DNA of 64,000 nt, taken from JASJCL01 sp050291585. Its GTDB lineage: Bacteria > Desulfobacterota > Desulfobacteria > Desulfobacterales > Desulfosarcinaceae. Position 1 is the first letter of the stretch. Each line of letters starts with the position of its first letter. The stretch covers positions 6,146 to 70,145 of the forward strand of contig JBNKKA010000003.1 of assembly GCA_050291585.1 (NCBI GenBank), read 5' to 3'. A program made the position numbers and the translations under genes. This document shows positions 62,734-64,000 of this stretch, in pieces. Under the pieces are notes generated by a model that was given only the letters and a program-made list of their open reading frames with translations, ran no database searches and was not told where the DNA came from.

Positions 62734-63660
62734 TCAAATCGGGGACGATGCACGCCGCAGGTCGAGGTGGGCCTTTTCGGGAATACCGCTTTGGACCAGC
62801 AGGTGTGCATGAAAAGCCGTAATCAGTTTCATCGCCAGATAGGCGAGCCCCATTATGGGTAGAAAGGTGTGCGAATATTCAAGGCCCTCGCCAAAATCAA
62901 GGCAAGTGACCACATAGATGCCCATGAGCAGAAGTTCAACACCGGCACTCACCAGGCCGGGTAAGGGGCAGCGGCTATAAAAGTACCCGCCACCGGGGAG
63001 CAGCAGGGAGCGTAAACGCGCTTTAGAACCGGTTTTAAATGCCAGCTTGCAGGCCGGGCAGGCCTCACAGCCATCATTCAGAGGGCTGTGGCAATTTGGG
63101 CAAAGTGCAGTGCGATGAGGCAGCGCACTGGGTTCGCCGCTACCGATGGACAGGCGCGAGATGATCTGTTGCAACTTGCGTCTCTCCGGACGGCCCATGT
63201 AGGGGAAGCTTTCGCTGAGACCATCTTTATAGGTCACCAAAAGGGTTCTGCCTTGGAGCTCGATCTTCTCGCAATCAGTGTAAAGTATCTGGGACAGCGA
63301 CCGCCGGTGGGCGCGGTTGAAACGCGTGGGTACATGGATGATGCGCTTGTCTGTGAAGATGAAAATGGCCCGTTTGAAGAAGAGGAAGAGGGGGCCGGTA
63401 ACCAGCTGCTCGAGAATTCCGATGGGCGAATATCCGGTGGAGAGGGAGAGCAGCTTCTCTCCATAGTGCATGAAGTAGCGCAAAAAGGCGACCCTGGAGA
63501 TAAGCTTGCGCTGGCGTTTTTCCATCCGCTTTTTATAGTGGCCGGCGGCATTGGCGAAAATCAAATGTCGGTCCACTGGAAAACCAAATATAGTCAATGG
63601 TTTGCTGCAGATATTGTGGTATTCGACCTCTTTGTGCTGAATCTTTGCTGGGATGCTCAT
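62734..63660 (-). CDS. PH-domain, zinc-ribbon membrane protein
   Basis: The protein of about 308 residues has a bacterial PH-like part (about 75-165) with IFTDKRIIHVPT and SLSQILYTDCEKIELQG. A zinc ribbon follows with two Cys pairs (CPNCHSPLNDGCEACPAC near 190-207), and the last 90 residues carry two or three membrane helices. Proteins of this kind are widespread in anaerobes, but their role is not known. The ATG at 63660 follows AAGGAGGAAAA; an ORF extension upstream lacks such a site. It stands alone. Confidence 0.75.
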   Translation of the reverse strand: MSIPAKIQHKEVEYHNICSKPLTIFGFPVDRHLIFANAAGHYKKRMEKRQRKLISRVAFLRYFMHYGEKLLSLSTGYSPIGILEQLVTGPLFLFFKRAIFIFTDKRIIHVPTRFNRAHRRSLSQILYTDCEKIELQGRTLLVTYKDGLSESFPYMGRPERRKLQQIISRLSIGSGEPSALPHRTALCPNCHSPLNDGCEACPACKLAFKTGSKARLRSLLLPGGGYFYSRCPLPGLVSAGVELLLMGIYVVTCLDFGEGLEYSHTFLPIMGLAYLAMKLITAFHAHLLVQSGIPEKAHLDLRRASSPI

Positions 63661-63964
63661 CGTTTTCCTCCTTCTCGGGTGATGCGGTGACACGGCGGGG
63701 GGTGATGCTGTATCGGGGTAAGCAAAGCATGTTGTTGCGCTTCTGGGTGAGAGAGTGAGCAAGGCGCGTGCCAGCGAATGTGGGCGGCGCGTGACTATGC
63801 CTTCCTCTGGTAACACTCTAAAAATATGTAATTTATTATTGGTTCCTGTTTTTAGGCGTGTGCTCACCGAGCAGGATTGTACTCTTTCATTGCACTATTG
63901 TGCACGATGTGTTTCCTTTCACGATAATTCCCTTGTATCCAACCATGATGACCGGTGTGCACTT
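63661..63964. other. Divergent gap before the regulator at the window end
   Basis: This 304-bp gap contains the control regions for the - strand PH-domain gene and the + strand gene that begins at 63965. It holds a palindrome TGCAC-TATT-GTGCA at 63891-63904, a good operator candidate, and an AT-rich stretch near 63820-63860. No gene is supported. Confidence 0.5.
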
Positions 63965-64000
63965 ATGAATCGCCTCAACCGCCTGACGGCTATCTTACTC
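63965..64000 (+). CDS. Start of a probable WYL/YafY-type regulator (partial)
   Basis: The last 36 bases read ATG and eleven more codons, giving MNRLNRLTAILL, and the frame runs off the window. WYL-domain (YafY-like) regulators commonly open with almost this sequence, followed by a helix-turn-helix. Twelve residues cannot prove the family, and no clear ribosome site is visible just upstream. A palindrome lies 60 bp before the start. Confidence 0.45.
   Translation, partial: MNRLNRLTAILL

Overview
The window looks like the chromosome of a GC-rich, anaerobic, deltaproteobacterial-type bacterium, most likely a propionate-oxidising member of Desulfobacterota (Desulfobacterales-like). This rests on gene content: a full methylmalonyl-CoA pathway with a biotin transcarboxylase of the 5S/1.3S fusion type, sigma-54 regulators, Cache-domain sensors, an orphan TRAP binding protein and hypAB. 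The exact genus is an inference that I could not test. No rRNA, tRNA, CRISPR array, insertion sequence or prophage gene was seen.

Region 1 (about 0.2-19.6 kb, + strand) is a tightly packed, probably single-operon locus. It holds a hexapeptide acyltransferase, four glycosyltransferases, a histidine-type phosphatase, a polysaccharide-deacetylase-like protein, an ABC ATPase, a short FtsX permease, a 1618-residue protein joining a degenerate M28 peptidase to an FtsX permease, two large polytopic membrane proteins, a periplasmic protein, an unrecognised 302-residue protein and a PqqD-like protein. Many starts and stops overlap. I read it as an undescribed surface-glycoconjugate assembly or export system.

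Region 2 (19.7-28.2 kb) is a signalling block. On the - strand lie an ABC exporter with a split nucleotide-binding domain, a cyclic-nucleotide-binding-like protein, an RsbW-like ATPase and a STAS antagonist. Two SpoIIE/RsbU-type phosphatases lie beside it, suggesting a partner-switching circuit. A 17-bp tandem repeat separates the ATPase and STAS genes.

Region 3 (28.4-31.2 kb) is housekeeping: a DUF2065 protein, queA, tgt and a NifU-like scaffold. Region 4 (31.3-36.8 kb) is a Cache-domain histidine kinase and a sigma-54 response regulator, followed by a near-consensus sigma-54 promoter reading into an acetate/succinate transporter gene.

Region 5 (36.9-56.2 kb) is the propionate pathway: propionyl-CoA synthetase, an aminotransferase, methylmalonyl-CoA epimerase, a CoA-transferase, a sigma-54 regulator, a TRAP substrate-binding protein, a TetR regulator, methylmalonyl-CoA mutase, MeaB, transcarboxylase subunits (with a small OadG-tail-like protein that has no membrane anchor) and succinyl-CoA synthetase. 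It would convert propionate to succinate with oxaloacetate as carboxyl donor, making pyruvate. A strong terminator follows sucD.

Region 6 (56.3-64 kb) holds hypA-hypB, a DUF4410-like lipoprotein, a nitronate monooxygenase-like enzyme, a four-gene - strand operon (HAD nucleotidase, DUF3783, SDR, cyclase), a PH-domain/zinc-ribbon membrane protein and the first codons of a probable WYL-type regulator.
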